NCBI RefSeq assembly: GCF_014837145.1
Contig: NZ_JACYFS010000007.1
Location: 147,008 to 211,007 of the forward strand
Reading direction: 5' to 3'
Length of the DNA stretch: 64,000 bases
From: Chryseobacterium caseinilyticum
GTDB taxonomy: Bacteria > Bacteroidota > Bacteroidia > Flavobacteriales > Weeksellaceae
Positions within the stretch are counted from its first letter, which is position 1; each line of letters starts with the position of its first letter. Made by a program: the position numbers and the translations under genes. The notes below the pieces were generated by a model. It made no database searches and was not told the origin of the DNA. It was given only the letters and a program-made list of their open reading frames with translations. This document shows, in pieces, positions 45,813 through 54,465 of the stretch.

Positions 45813-45833
45813 TTTATGCAATCGATTACACAT
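45813..45833. promoter_or_regulatory. LacI-type operator near kduI
   Basis: TTATGCAATCGATTACACATT, core TGCAATCGATTACA, shares TGCAATCGATT with the copy at 45141. It ends 48 bp before ATG 45881. The two sites face the two divergent pectin operons. Confidence 0.65.
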
Positions 45834-45880
45834 TAAAAATTAATGGTTCAAAAACCCATAAAAAATTCAAAATTAAGAGT

Positions 45881-46717
45881 ATGACAAAATCAGAATTTCG
45901 TTACGCCCATCATCCCGAAGATGTAAAAAAATATACAACTGAAGACCTGAGAAGGGAGTTTCTAATCAATGATTTATTTAATGAAGATCAAATCAATGTA
46001 GTGTATTCTATGTACGACAGAATGATCGTAGGTGGTGCAATGCCTGTAAAAAGCGCATTGAAACTTGAACCTACAGATGATCTGAAGGCAGAAAACTTTC
46101 TTGACAGAAGAGAATTGGGAATCATCAACGTTGGCGCTGCCGGAAAGGTAACTGTTGACGGAGAGGTTTTCGAGCTTGGAAATAAGGAAGCTTTATATAT
46201 AGGAAAAGGCGCAAAAGATGTTGTTTTTGAAAACGGAAATGAGGGTCAGACTTTGTTTTATTTCAACTCAGCACCTGCGCACCACACTTTCCCTACAAAG
46301 AAAATCACTAAAAATGAAGCCGAAATTGTAGAATTAGGTGAAGCAAAATATGCCAACAGACGTACCATCAACAAGTTGATCGTCAACAGCGTATTGGAAA
46401 CCTGCCAGCTACAAATGGGAATGACTGAGCTGCACGAAGGAAGTGTTTGGAACACCATGCCTTCTCACACGCATACCCGAAGAATGGAAGCTTATTTTTA
46501 TTTTGATCTTGAAGAAGGGCAGGCGGTAAGTCATTTTCTTGGCCAGCCGAACGAGACCCGTCATATCTTTATGAAAAACAATGAAGCAGTCTTGTCTCCG
46601 GAATGGTCTATTCACTCAGGGGTTGGTACTTCCAACTATACTTTTATCTGGGGAATGGCAGGAGAAAATATGGATTATGGCGACATGGACGCTGTTAAAA
46701 CTAACGAACTAAAGTAA
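45881..46717 (+). CDS. kduI: 5-keto-4-deoxyuronate isomerase (KduI)
   Basis: 278 residues, the same length as the E. coli enzyme. Metal ligands fall at the expected positions: His196 and His198 (PSHTHTRRMEAYFYF), Glu203 and His245 (EWSIHSGVG). N-terminal block FRYAHHPEDVKKYTTEDLR. It isomerises 5-keto-4-deoxyuronate (from KdgF) to 2,5-diketo-3-deoxygluconate in the cytoplasm. First gene of the plus-strand catabolic run, preceded by the LacI-type operator; 11 bp to kduD. Confidence 0.96.
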   Translation: MTKSEFRYAHHPEDVKKYTTEDLRREFLINDLFNEDQINVVYSMYDRMIVGGAMPVKSALKLEPTDDLKAENFLDRRELGIINVGAAGKVTVDGEVFELGNKEALYIGKGAKDVVFENGNEGQTLFYFNSAPAHHTFPTKKITKNEAEIVELGEAKYANRRTINKLIVNSVLETCQLQMGMTELHEGSVWNTMPSHTHTRRMEAYFYFDLEEGQAVSHFLGQPNETRHIFMKNNEAVLSPEWSIHSGVGTSNYTFIWGMAGENMDYGDMDAVKTNELK

Positions 46718-46728
46718 TTTTTTTCTAC

Positions 46729-47511
46729 ATGAATTTATTCGATTTATCCGGAAAAGTAGCCGTTGTAACTGGCGGTACTCACGGATTAGGAATGGCAATG
46801 GCTGAAGGTCTTGCCTCTGCAGGTGCTGAACTGGCAATCACAAGTACAACTCCCTCAAAATTAGATGAAGCCTTAGAATATTATCGCAGTAAAGGATATA
46901 ACGCTACAGGTTATCTTTTTGATGTGACAGACGAATTGGAAGCGGCTCAGAAAGTAGCTTTAATGCTTGCTACACATGGGAAAATAGACATCTTGGTCAA
47001 TAATGCAGGAATCATAAAACGTGTTCCGGCTTTGGAGATGGATGTTGCAGACTTTAGAAAAGTAATCGATGTAGATCTTACCGGTCCTTTCATCATGTCT
47101 CAACTGGTTGGGAAACACATGATTAAAAGACAATCCGGTAAAATCATCAATATTTGCTCTATGATGAGTGAGCTTGGCCGTGACAATGTAGTGGCATACG
47201 CTTCTGCAAAAGGTGGACTGAAAATGCTGACCAAAAATTTAGCAACAGAATGGGCAAAACACAATATTCAGGTGAACGGTATCGGGCCCGGATATTTTGC
47301 AACGACTCAGACAGAACCAATCAGAGTAGACGGGCATCCGTTTAACGATTTTATCATCAGCAGAACTCCGGAAGGTAGATGGGGGAACCCGGAAGATCTT
47401 GCAGGAACGGCTATTTTCTTAGCTTCAGACGCAAGTAAATTTGTCAACGGACACATTATTTATGTAGACGGAGGTATTTTGGCTACCATCGGGAAACCTG
47501 CTAATGAATAA
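46729..47511 (+). CDS. kduD: 2-dehydro-3-deoxy-D-gluconate 5-dehydrogenase (KduD)
   Basis: 260 residues. Short-chain dehydrogenase: cofactor loop TGGTHGLG at residues 14-21, NNAG at 91-94, catalytic Ser144 (NICSMMSEL), Tyr157 and Lys161 (VVAYASAKGGL). The full tetrad is present. It reduces 2,5-diketo-3-deoxygluconate to KDG with NADH. Assignment among SDRs rests on position directly after kduI and on close resemblance in length and motifs to KduD. Confidence 0.95.
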   Translation: MNLFDLSGKVAVVTGGTHGLGMAMAEGLASAGAELAITSTTPSKLDEALEYYRSKGYNATGYLFDVTDELEAAQKVALMLATHGKIDILVNNAGIIKRVPALEMDVADFRKVIDVDLTGPFIMSQLVGKHMIKRQSGKIINICSMMSELGRDNVVAYASAKGGLKMLTKNLATEWAKHNIQVNGIGPGYFATTQTEPIRVDGHPFNDFIISRTPEGRWGNPEDLAGTAIFLASDASKFVNGHIIYVDGGILATIGKPANE

Positions 47512-47529
47512 CACAAGAATTTTACAGAA

Positions 47530-48927
47530 ATGAAATCTTTTATTACAGATAACTTTTTATTACAAAATAAATACGCGGAAGAATTATACTTCAATTTCGC
47601 AGAAAAACAGCCGATCATCGATTATCACAATCATTTGATTCCAAAAGATATCGCTGAAGATACGGTTTTCGAAAATATTTCTAAAGTCTGGATTGCTGGC
47701 GATCACTACAAATGGCGTGCAATGCGTACGATGGGAGTGAACGAAAAATTCATCACAGGCGACGCTTCAGACAAAGAAAAATTCGAGGCTTGGGCAAAAA
47801 CGGTTCCTTACACGTTGAGAAATCCTTTGTACCACTGGACGCATTTAGAATTAAAGCGTTATTTCGGAATTGATGAATTATTAAACGAAAAAAACGCATC
47901 AGATATTTACGACAACATCACAGCACAGCTTCAGACTCCTGAAAAGTCAACAAGAGGTTTGCTGAAAATGATGAACGTAGAATCTTTGTGCACCACAGAA
48001 GATCCGATTGATGTTTTAAATTACCATCAGGATTTGGCGAAAAGTGATTTCAGCATTAAAGTAAGTACAGCTTTCCGTCCTGATAAAGCGATTTTAATTG
48101 AAAACCATAACTTCGCAGACTATATTTCTAAGTTAGGCGAGTCGGCTGGAATTGAAATCAATTCTTACCAGACTTTGTGCGATGCTTTATTAAAAAGAGT
48201 AGAATATTTCCACGAAAACGGATGTAGACTCTGCGACCATGGACTGAACAATATTTCTTTCGAAGAAGCTTCAGAAGCTGAAGTAAGTGCAATCTTCAAC
48301 GATAAAATTTCAGGGAAAGTAATCGCTGAAAAGCAGGTGAATCAGTTCAAAACTGCTATTTTATTATTCTTAGGCGAAACGTATCATAAATTCGGATGGG
48401 TTCAGCAGTTCCATTTGGGAGCTTTAAGAAACAACAACGAAAGAATGCACAGAATCTTAGGTCCTGATACAGGATGGGATTCTATCGGTGACTTCGTACA
48501 GGCTGAAACTTTGTCTAAATTATTAAACGCTTTAGACGGAAAAGATAAACTGACCAAAACAATTCTATATAACTTAAATCCTGCCGACAACGAAATTTTC
48601 GCGACTATGATCGGGAATTTTAATGACGGCAGTATCAAAGGAAAGGTACAGTTCGGTTCTGGATGGTGGTTTTTGGATCAGAAAGACGGAATGATCAAGC
48701 AGATGAATGCCCTTTCAAACATGGGATTGATCAGCTGTTTCGTAGGAATGTTGACAGATTCCAGAAGTTTCTTATCTTACCCGAGACACGAATATTTCAG
48801 AAGAGTATTGTGTAATCTTTTCGGAGAAGAAATGAAAAACGGTGAATTGCCGGACGATATGGAACTGATCGGGAAAACCATTTCCGACATCTGTTATCAT
48901 AATGCAAAAAATTATTTCGATTTTTAA
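47530..48927 (+). CDS. uxaC: Uronate isomerase (UxaC)
   Basis: 465 residues. Amidohydrolase-like TIM barrel with the UxaC N-terminus IIDYHNHLIPKDIAED (His33, His35), then DHYKWRAMRTMGVNEKFITG, LMKMMNVESLCTTEDP-like stretch MMNVESLCTTEDPIDV, VQQFHLGALRNNNERM and TDSRSFLSYPRHEYFRR. It converts D-galacturonate to D-tagaturonate (or glucuronate to fructuronate), the start of the saturated branch completed by UxaB and UxaA. Eighteen bp after kduD. Confidence 0.96.
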   Translation: MKSFITDNFLLQNKYAEELYFNFAEKQPIIDYHNHLIPKDIAEDTVFENISKVWIAGDHYKWRAMRTMGVNEKFITGDASDKEKFEAWAKTVPYTLRNPLYHWTHLELKRYFGIDELLNEKNASDIYDNITAQLQTPEKSTRGLLKMMNVESLCTTEDPIDVLNYHQDLAKSDFSIKVSTAFRPDKAILIENHNFADYISKLGESAGIEINSYQTLCDALLKRVEYFHENGCRLCDHGLNNISFEEASEAEVSAIFNDKISGKVIAEKQVNQFKTAILLFLGETYHKFGWVQQFHLGALRNNNERMHRILGPDTGWDSIGDFVQAETLSKLLNALDGKDKLTKTILYNLNPADNEIFATMIGNFNDGSIKGKVQFGSGWWFLDQKDGMIKQMNALSNMGLISCFVGMLTDSRSFLSYPRHEYFRRVLCNLFGEEMKNGELPDDMELIGKTISDICYHNAKNYFDF

Positions 48928-48950
48928 ATTTCGAATTAAATAATAAAATT

Positions 48951-49215
48951 TGAACCATTAAGGATAATTAAGGAGTTAAGTTTTTTTAAGCATAAAATCT
49001 TAGATTTTATTAAGCAGACTGCTAAAAGCGAAGCTAAACTTAACTATTCTCAACTCCTTAATAAATCTTAATGGTTTAAATCTACAATAATTTACCTATC
49101 TGCATTTTTTCTAAATTTGAAAAATCTTTGTGAGCTTGGCTGAGTAGAACGCCTTTGCGAACTTAAAATATACATCAGGTTTTAAAAGAAAATCTAAGCG
49201 CATTTTGCGTTTAAA
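48951..49215. repeat. Composite repeat between uxaC and kdgK
   Basis: Module 1, hairpin: AACCATTAAGGATAATTAAGG (48953) and CTTAATAAATCTTAATGGTT (ending about 49078). Module 2 (49144-49215): GCCTTTGCGAACTTAAAATA, TACATCAGGTTTTAAAAGA, ending CATTTTGCGTTTAAA, 36 bp before kdgK. It fills most of the 323-bp gap. Confidence 0.65.
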
Positions 49216-49250
49216 TAACAGCAGATATTAAACAGAGTATTTATTAATAT

Positions 49251-50258
49251 ATGGCTAGCAAAATACTTACTTTCGGTGAAGTAATCATGAGGCTTTCACC
49301 TCCAGGGAACAAAACAATGAAACAGAGCCACGAGATGGAATTCTTTTTCGGCGGAACTGAGCTCAACGTAGCTTCCTCATTGGCGACAATGGGTTGCGAT
49401 GTGACACACATCAGCAATGTTTCTGATGATTTTGTGGGAGAATCTGCACTGTCTTTCATCAAAAGTTTTGGGATCGATACAACTTTCATCAATAAAAACG
49501 AACATCCTTTAGGTTTATATTTCCTTGAAGTAGGTGCATCTGTTCGTGCGAGCAGAATTGCGTACAACAGACTGAACGGTTCTTTTGCCAACATTAAACC
49601 CGAACAGGTTGACTGGAAAAAAGCTTTGGAAGGTTGCGACTATTTCCACTGGACAGGCATCAGTCCTGGAATATCTGAAGGTGCTTACGAAACTTTGAAA
49701 GAAGGTTTGCTCACTGCCCGAGAAATGGGAATCGAAGTTACCACCGATCCGGCTTACCGTTCCAACCTTTGGAAATATGGTAAAAACGGAAATGAGGTTT
49801 TAAAGGAATTGGTTTCTTACTCAACGATTTTTATAGGTGGTGTAAATGAGATCAATGAAATTCTGGGAACTCAGTTTTCAGCAGACCAAAAAGGTTTCAT
49901 GGAAGCTTGTGAAGAATTAAAAAAACAGTGTCCATCTATTCATAAAATTTTCGACAAAATAAGAATCGGTTTAACAGCAAGTTCTCAGCAGACGCAGGGA
50001 AGAGCTTTAATCAACGGAAATTATTTTGAAACCAAATTTTTAGAAATAGACAACGTGGTCGACAGAATCGGGACAGGAGATGCCTTTGCCGCAGGTCTGA
50101 TTTATGGTTTATTAAATTTCGATGACGAAAAAGCTTTAAATTTTGCCAACGCAGCCTGTGCCATCAAACACACCATTTTAGGAGACATCAATTACTGCAG
50201 TGCAGAAGACATTCTCGAAGTAATGGCCGGAAATTCCGGAGGACGCATCAAAAGGTAG
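49251..50258 (+). CDS. kdgK: 2-dehydro-3-deoxygluconokinase (KdgK)
   Basis: 335 residues. PfkB-family sugar kinase: MASKILTFGEVIMRLSPPGN, FFGGTELNVASSLATMGCD (substrate clamp), and the C-terminal signature VDRIGTGDAFAAGLIYGLL with catalytic Asp277. It phosphorylates KDG to KDPG. Gene order (kduI, kduD, uxaC, kdgK, eda) fixes the substrate. The following eda gene is 244 bp away. Confidence 0.94.
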   Translation: MASKILTFGEVIMRLSPPGNKTMKQSHEMEFFFGGTELNVASSLATMGCDVTHISNVSDDFVGESALSFIKSFGIDTTFINKNEHPLGLYFLEVGASVRASRIAYNRLNGSFANIKPEQVDWKKALEGCDYFHWTGISPGISEGAYETLKEGLLTAREMGIEVTTDPAYRSNLWKYGKNGNEVLKELVSYSTIFIGGVNEINEILGTQFSADQKGFMEACEELKKQCPSIHKIFDKIRIGLTASSQQTQGRALINGNYFETKFLEIDNVVDRIGTGDAFAAGLIYGLLNFDDEKALNFANAACAIKHTILGDINYCSAEDILEVMAGNSGGRIKR

Positions 50259-50347
50259 TTGGCTTTTGGCTGTTAGCTTTTGGCAATTGGCTTATTGCAA
50301 CAACTAAAACATTGTGGACTTAGCTGAGTGAAATCGAAGATTAGACG

Positions 50348-50419
50348 TAGTAAACGCCTTTGCGAACTTAAAAATATACATCAGGTTTTAAAAGAAATCT
50401 TTGCGCCCTTTGCGTTAAA
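50348..50419. repeat. GCCTTTGCGAACTTAAAAATATACATCAGG repeat between kdgK and eda
   Basis: Module 2 only: GCCTTTGCGAACTTAAAAAT, ATACATCAGGTTTTAAAAG, ending CTTTGCGTTAAA. Same orientation as the copies at 49144 and 52862, 83 bp before eda. The preceding part of the gap (50259-50345) is a simple GGCTTTTGGCTGTTAGC repeat. Confidence 0.6.
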
Positions 50420-50502
50420 AAAGGAAGTGCTGAATTTACAGCATACCAAAGGATGGATTAAACCCCATCAAAGATTATTTTCAACAAAATAATTAAAACA
50501 AA

Positions 50503-51162
50503 ATGACAAAAATTCAATTGGTTACAAACACCATCATCAATCAGGGAGCTTTGCCTCTGTATTACAATGCTGATGAAACGGTAACTTTAGAAATATTAAA
50601 ATCGCTTTACAAAGCCGGAATCCGCGCGGTAGAATATACCAGCCGTGGGGAAGCCGCGTTGAGCAATTTTACAAAAATGGTAGAAGTTCGTAATGCAGAA
50701 ATGCCTGAAATGCTTCTCGGAATCGGTACCATTAAAAACGTACACCAAGCTGAAGAATATTACAAAGCAGGAGCGGATTTCTTTATCAGTCCGGGTTTTG
50801 TGGCGGAAGTTGCAGCATTTTTAATTCCGAAAGACTTGTTGTACAGCCCGGGTTGTATGACTCCGACTGAAATTATTGAGGCTGAAACGGCTGGGGTAAC
50901 TTTCATTAAATTATTCCCAGGGAATGCTTTGGGTCCTGGATTTATGAGTGCCATCAAAGATGTTTTCCCGAATCTGAAATTTATGCCGACCGGTGGTGTT
51001 GATACCACGAAGGAAAGCATTGAAAGCTGGTTCAAAGCCGGAGTTTCTGCAGTAGGAATGGGAAGCAAGCTGGTAAGCAAAGAATTGATGCTTGCGAAAG
51101 ACTATTCGACAATAGAAATTGAAACCAAAAAAGTGCTGGATATCATTCAGACTTTAAAATAA
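50503..51162 (+). CDS. eda: KDPG/KHG aldolase (Eda)
   Basis: 219 residues. Class I aldolase barrel with Schiff-base Lys136 (VTFIKLFPGNALGPGF), catalytic Glu45 (VEYTSRGEAALSNF) and phosphate-binding region FMPTGGVDTT. It cleaves KDPG to pyruvate and glyceraldehyde-3-phosphate, ending the pathway. Length is typical. Eleven bp before exuT. Confidence 0.95.
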   Translation: MTKIQLVTNTIINQGALPLYYNADETVTLEILKSLYKAGIRAVEYTSRGEAALSNFTKMVEVRNAEMPEMLLGIGTIKNVHQAEEYYKAGADFFISPGFVAEVAAFLIPKDLLYSPGCMTPTEIIEAETAGVTFIKLFPGNALGPGFMSAIKDVFPNLKFMPTGGVDTTKESIESWFKAGVSAVGMGSKLVSKELMLAKDYSTIEIETKKVLDIIQTLK

Positions 51163-51173
51163 ATACATTGACT

Positions 51174-52703
51174 ATGAGTTCAGTTAAATCTATTAAGCCG
51201 ACACAATACAGGTGGACGATCTGTCTTCTTTTATTTCTCGCAACAACGATCAATTATCTCGATCGTCAGGTTTTATCTTTGACGTGGAAAGATTTTATCG
51301 CACCGGAATTTCACTGGAATAACAACGATTACGGAAATATCACGGCATTATTCTCCATATTTTATGCGGTGGGAATGCTTTTCGCAGGAAAATTCGTGGA
51401 CTGGATGGACACCAAAAAAGGTTTCCTTTGGGCAATCGGAGTGTGGTCGATCGGTGCCGTTTTACACGCATTCTGTGGAATCGCAACTTCAGGAATCCTT
51501 ACTGGGACTTGGACGGCTGGTTTTCACGGTTCTAAAGAATTAATCGGAACAGTTTCTAATACTGGGGCAATCATCAGCACGAGTGTGACTTTATTCATCT
51601 TTGCACGTTTCGTATTGGCGATTGGTGAGGCAGGAAATTTCCCGGCAGCGATCAAAACGACGGCAGAATATTTCCCTAAAAAAGACAGAGCATTTTCTAC
51701 AAGTATATGGAACGCAGGAGCAACAGTTGGAGCTTTAGCTGCACCGCTTACCATCCCTTTTATTGCAAAATCAATGGGTTGGGAATGGGCGTTCATCATC
51801 ATCGGTGCGCTCGGATTTGTCTGGATGGGACTTTGGGTATTTGTTTACAAAAAGCCACATTTACACAAGAGAGTTAACGAACACGAATTAACGTATATCA
51901 ATCAGGATCAGGACGATCTTCCGAATGAAGACACATCAGTTCCGGAAAAAGTATTCACATTTAAAGAATGTTTCAGCTACAGACAAACCTGGGCATTTGC
52001 TTTCGGAAAGTTCATGACTGACGGCGTTTGGTGGTTCTTCTTATTCTGGACTCCGGCTTATTTAAGTTCGGTTTACGGAATGGATTCTACACAAAGTGCA
52101 CTGCCATTATTTGTATTGTACATGATAACTTTATTGTCAATCATCGGTGGATGGCTTCCAAAATATTTTGTTGAAAAATTAGGAATGAATGCTTACACAG
52201 GAAGGATGAAAGCGATGTTGATTTTCGCATTTTTCCCTCTGCTGGCACTTTTAGCACAACCTTTAGGAACTATTACCTATTGGATTCCGGTTTTAATTAT
52301 CGGAGTTGCAGGAGCAGCACACCAAGCTTGGTCAGCCAATATCTTCTCAACAGTAGGCGATATGTTCCCGAAAAAAGCCATCGCAACCATCACAGGAATT
52401 GGCGGGATGGCAGGAGGAATCGGTTCTTTTATCATCAATAAATCTTCAGGAGTTCTATTCGATCACGCTCACAAAGCCTGGTCAACCGTAGACGGAGTTC
52501 CGTTATTGGAAAAATATCCTCAATACGTTAACGACCGTTTGCCGGATGGATTTTTTGAGCAGTTGGAAAAATCTGGCGCAGTCGTTTCAGACGGTATCGA
52601 CAAAGGTTACATGATTATTTTCTCCATCTGTGCAGTCGCTTATCTGATCGCATGGACAGTAATGAAAATGTTGGTTCCTAAGTATAAAGTGATTAGTAAA
52701 TAG
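51174..52703 (+). CDS. exuT: MFS hexuronate transporter (ExuT-like)
   Basis: 510 residues from ATG 51174 (MSSVKSIKPTQYRWTICLLL); a TTG at 51168 would add two residues. About 12 helices. The ExuT/GudP-type motif TTINYLDRQVLSLTWKDF is followed by FARFVLAIGEAGNFPAAIKT and EYFPKKDRAFSTSIWNAGAT. Substrate likely galacturonate or short uronates crossing the inner membrane after periplasmic hydrolysis. Its longer-than-usual loop (INQDQDDLPNEDTSVPEKVF) sits between the two halves. Confidence 0.93.
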   Translation: MSSVKSIKPTQYRWTICLLLFLATTINYLDRQVLSLTWKDFIAPEFHWNNNDYGNITALFSIFYAVGMLFAGKFVDWMDTKKGFLWAIGVWSIGAVLHAFCGIATSGILTGTWTAGFHGSKELIGTVSNTGAIISTSVTLFIFARFVLAIGEAGNFPAAIKTTAEYFPKKDRAFSTSIWNAGATVGALAAPLTIPFIAKSMGWEWAFIIIGALGFVWMGLWVFVYKKPHLHKRVNEHELTYINQDQDDLPNEDTSVPEKVFTFKECFSYRQTWAFAFGKFMTDGVWWFFLFWTPAYLSSVYGMDSTQSALPLFVLYMITLLSIIGGWLPKYFVEKLGMNAYTGRMKAMLIFAFFPLLALLAQPLGTITYWIPVLIIGVAGAAHQAWSANIFSTVGDMFPKKAIATITGIGGMAGGIGSFIINKSSGVLFDHAHKAWSTVDGVPLLEKYPQYVNDRLPDGFFEQLEKSGAVVSDGIDKGYMIIFSICAVAYLIAWTVMKMLVPKYKVISK

Positions 52704-52714
52704 AAATAAAATTT

Positions 52715-52932
52715 AAACCATTAAGGAGAATTAAGCAGTTAAGAAAGATTAAGAATTTGCAGGCAAATTGAAGTGCGAGCTTAAGAAATTTATTTCTTAA
52801 TTAACCTTAGTCCCTTAATAAATCTTAATGGTTCAAATATAAAACTTTAAGTTCTTTGCTAAGTAGAACGCCTTTGCGAACTTAAAAATATACATCAAGC
52901 ATTAAAAAAAATCTTAGCGGACTTTGCGTTTA
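52715..52932. repeat. Composite repeat between exuT and uxaB
   Basis: Module 1 hairpin AACCATTAAGGAGAATTAAGC (52715) and CTTAATAAATCTTAATGGTT (ending about 52838), then module 2 (52862-52932) GCCTTTGCGAACTTAAAAAT, ATACATCAAGCATTAAAAAA, ending ACTTTGCGTTTAA, 63 bp before uxaB. Confidence 0.65.
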
Positions 52933-52995
52933 AAAACAGCATTCCGCACAAGGATTTAGCAGAATTAAAAACACAATTTAATTCAAATTAGAAAA

Positions 52996-54459
52996 ATGGA
53001 AAATCAGACAAAACAACAGTTAAACCGTCAAAACAGCGGTATAGATACAAAATTACCTATCAAAATTGTACAGTTCGGGGGAGGAAACTTCATGCGAGGA
53101 TTTACAGATTATGTGATCGATAAATTAAATAAAGAAGCAGATTTCAATGCGGGAATTGTCAACATTCAGCCTACTCCAAACGGGTCAGTTCACAAGCTTG
53201 AGGAACAGGGAAATCTATACACATTGTTTTCAAGAGGAATTAAAAAAGGAGAAATCATCGATGAGAAATGTGTGATTTCAGCGATTCAGAAGTCAATCAA
53301 TCCTTATGCAGATTATAACAGCTTTTTAGAGTTAGCGAAAGAAGAAGATCTTGAATTTGTTTTTTCAAATACAACCGAAACAGGAATTGCTTACGACGAG
53401 ACTGAAAATTCGTATGAAGGACCGCACAAAAATTTCCCTGCGAAAGTGGCGGTTTTACTTCACGAAAGATATAAGCACTTCAATGGAGCGGCAGACAAAG
53501 GTTTAAGAATTATTCCCTGCGAGCTGATTGAAGAAAATGCTATCGTTTTAAAAGGTATTATTTTAAAATATGCCCAACTTTGGAATTTAGAAGAAGGTTT
53601 TGCGCAATGGGTTGAACAGAGCAATCACTTCCACAATACACTGGTTGACAGAATTGTTCCGGGTTATCCGAAAGATGATGCGGCGACGTATGAAGACCAG
53701 TTGGATTATGAAGATCCGATGATGGTGGTTTCTGAAACATTCCTTTTATGGGTAATTCAGGGAGGTGAAGATTTAAAACAGAGAATTCCATTCGATAAAA
53801 TCAACGAACAGATCTTGGTGGTGGATGATATTCAACCGTACCGTTTAAGAAAAGTCAGAATTCTGAATGGCGGACATACATTGATGTTAGCTCCGGCCAT
53901 TTTAGCAGGGAAAGAAATCGTAAAAGAAGCAATCGATGACCAGTTTATCGGAACTTTTTTAAGCGAATCGATATTCAATGAAGTCAATCAGACTTTAGGT
54001 TTAGATGAAACTGAACTGAAAGAATTTGCGGAAGAAGTTTTCGACAGATTCAGAAATCCTTTCATCAAGCACCATTTGGCGAGCATCGCTTTGTATTTTG
54101 TTTCTAAATTTAAAGTGAGAGTCGTTCCGAGTTTGTTGACTTATGTTGAAAGAAATAACAAACTGCCACTGAACTTAACGTTCTCACTGGCAAGTTTAAT
54201 CAGATTCTATCAGGGAAGTTTTGGTGAAAAATCTCTTCCTCTGAATGACGAAGAAGCCATCGTAAACAGATTCAGAGAAATCTGGAAAAACGAAGATTAT
54301 GAAATAGTTTCAGAACAGGCATTAAGCGAAAAACTGTTCTGGGATACCGACCTTGCACAGGTAGAAGGCCTGAAAGCCGCAGTGGCAAAAGCATTGTACG
54401 AAATCGATCACAATGCTATGGAAACTGCCTACAAAAATTTTATTCAATTTTATTCTTAA
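52996..54459 (+). CDS. uxaB: Altronate oxidoreductase / tagaturonate reductase (UxaB)
   Basis: 487 residues. Mannitol-dehydrogenase-like family: N-terminal nucleotide fold LPIKIVQFGGGNFMRGF, VFSNTTETGIAYDETE, and the catalytic region QPYRLRKVRILNGGHTLMLA containing the Lys expected in the active site. The C-terminal helical domain has SIALYFVSKFKVRVVPSLL. It reduces tagaturonate to altronate with NADH. The next gene, uxaA, follows at 6 bp, so the two are coupled. Confidence 0.95.
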   Translation: MENQTKQQLNRQNSGIDTKLPIKIVQFGGGNFMRGFTDYVIDKLNKEADFNAGIVNIQPTPNGSVHKLEEQGNLYTLFSRGIKKGEIIDEKCVISAIQKSINPYADYNSFLELAKEEDLEFVFSNTTETGIAYDETENSYEGPHKNFPAKVAVLLHERYKHFNGAADKGLRIIPCELIEENAIVLKGIILKYAQLWNLEEGFAQWVEQSNHFHNTLVDRIVPGYPKDDAATYEDQLDYEDPMMVVSETFLLWVIQGGEDLKQRIPFDKINEQILVVDDIQPYRLRKVRILNGGHTLMLAPAILAGKEIVKEAIDDQFIGTFLSESIFNEVNQTLGLDETELKEFAEEVFDRFRNPFIKHHLASIALYFVSKFKVRVVPSLLTYVERNNKLPLNLTFSLASLIRFYQGSFGEKSLPLNDEEAIVNRFREIWKNEDYEIVSEQALSEKLFWDTDLAQVEGLKAAVAKALYEIDHNAMETAYKNFIQFYS

Positions 54460-54465
54460 ACAATC

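Larger units (their letters stand above)
45027..45880. other. 854-bp divergent control region between susC and kduI
   Basis: No convincing gene. The sequence is very AT-rich, with two LacI-type palindromes near the two ends (45141 and 45813), extra half-sites (TACGCAACA at 45447, TACGCAAAAG at 45218, TTACGCAATT at 45749) and a TAATTTTG (45332-45339) -7-like box toward kduI. The region is unusually long for this window. Confidence 0.7.
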
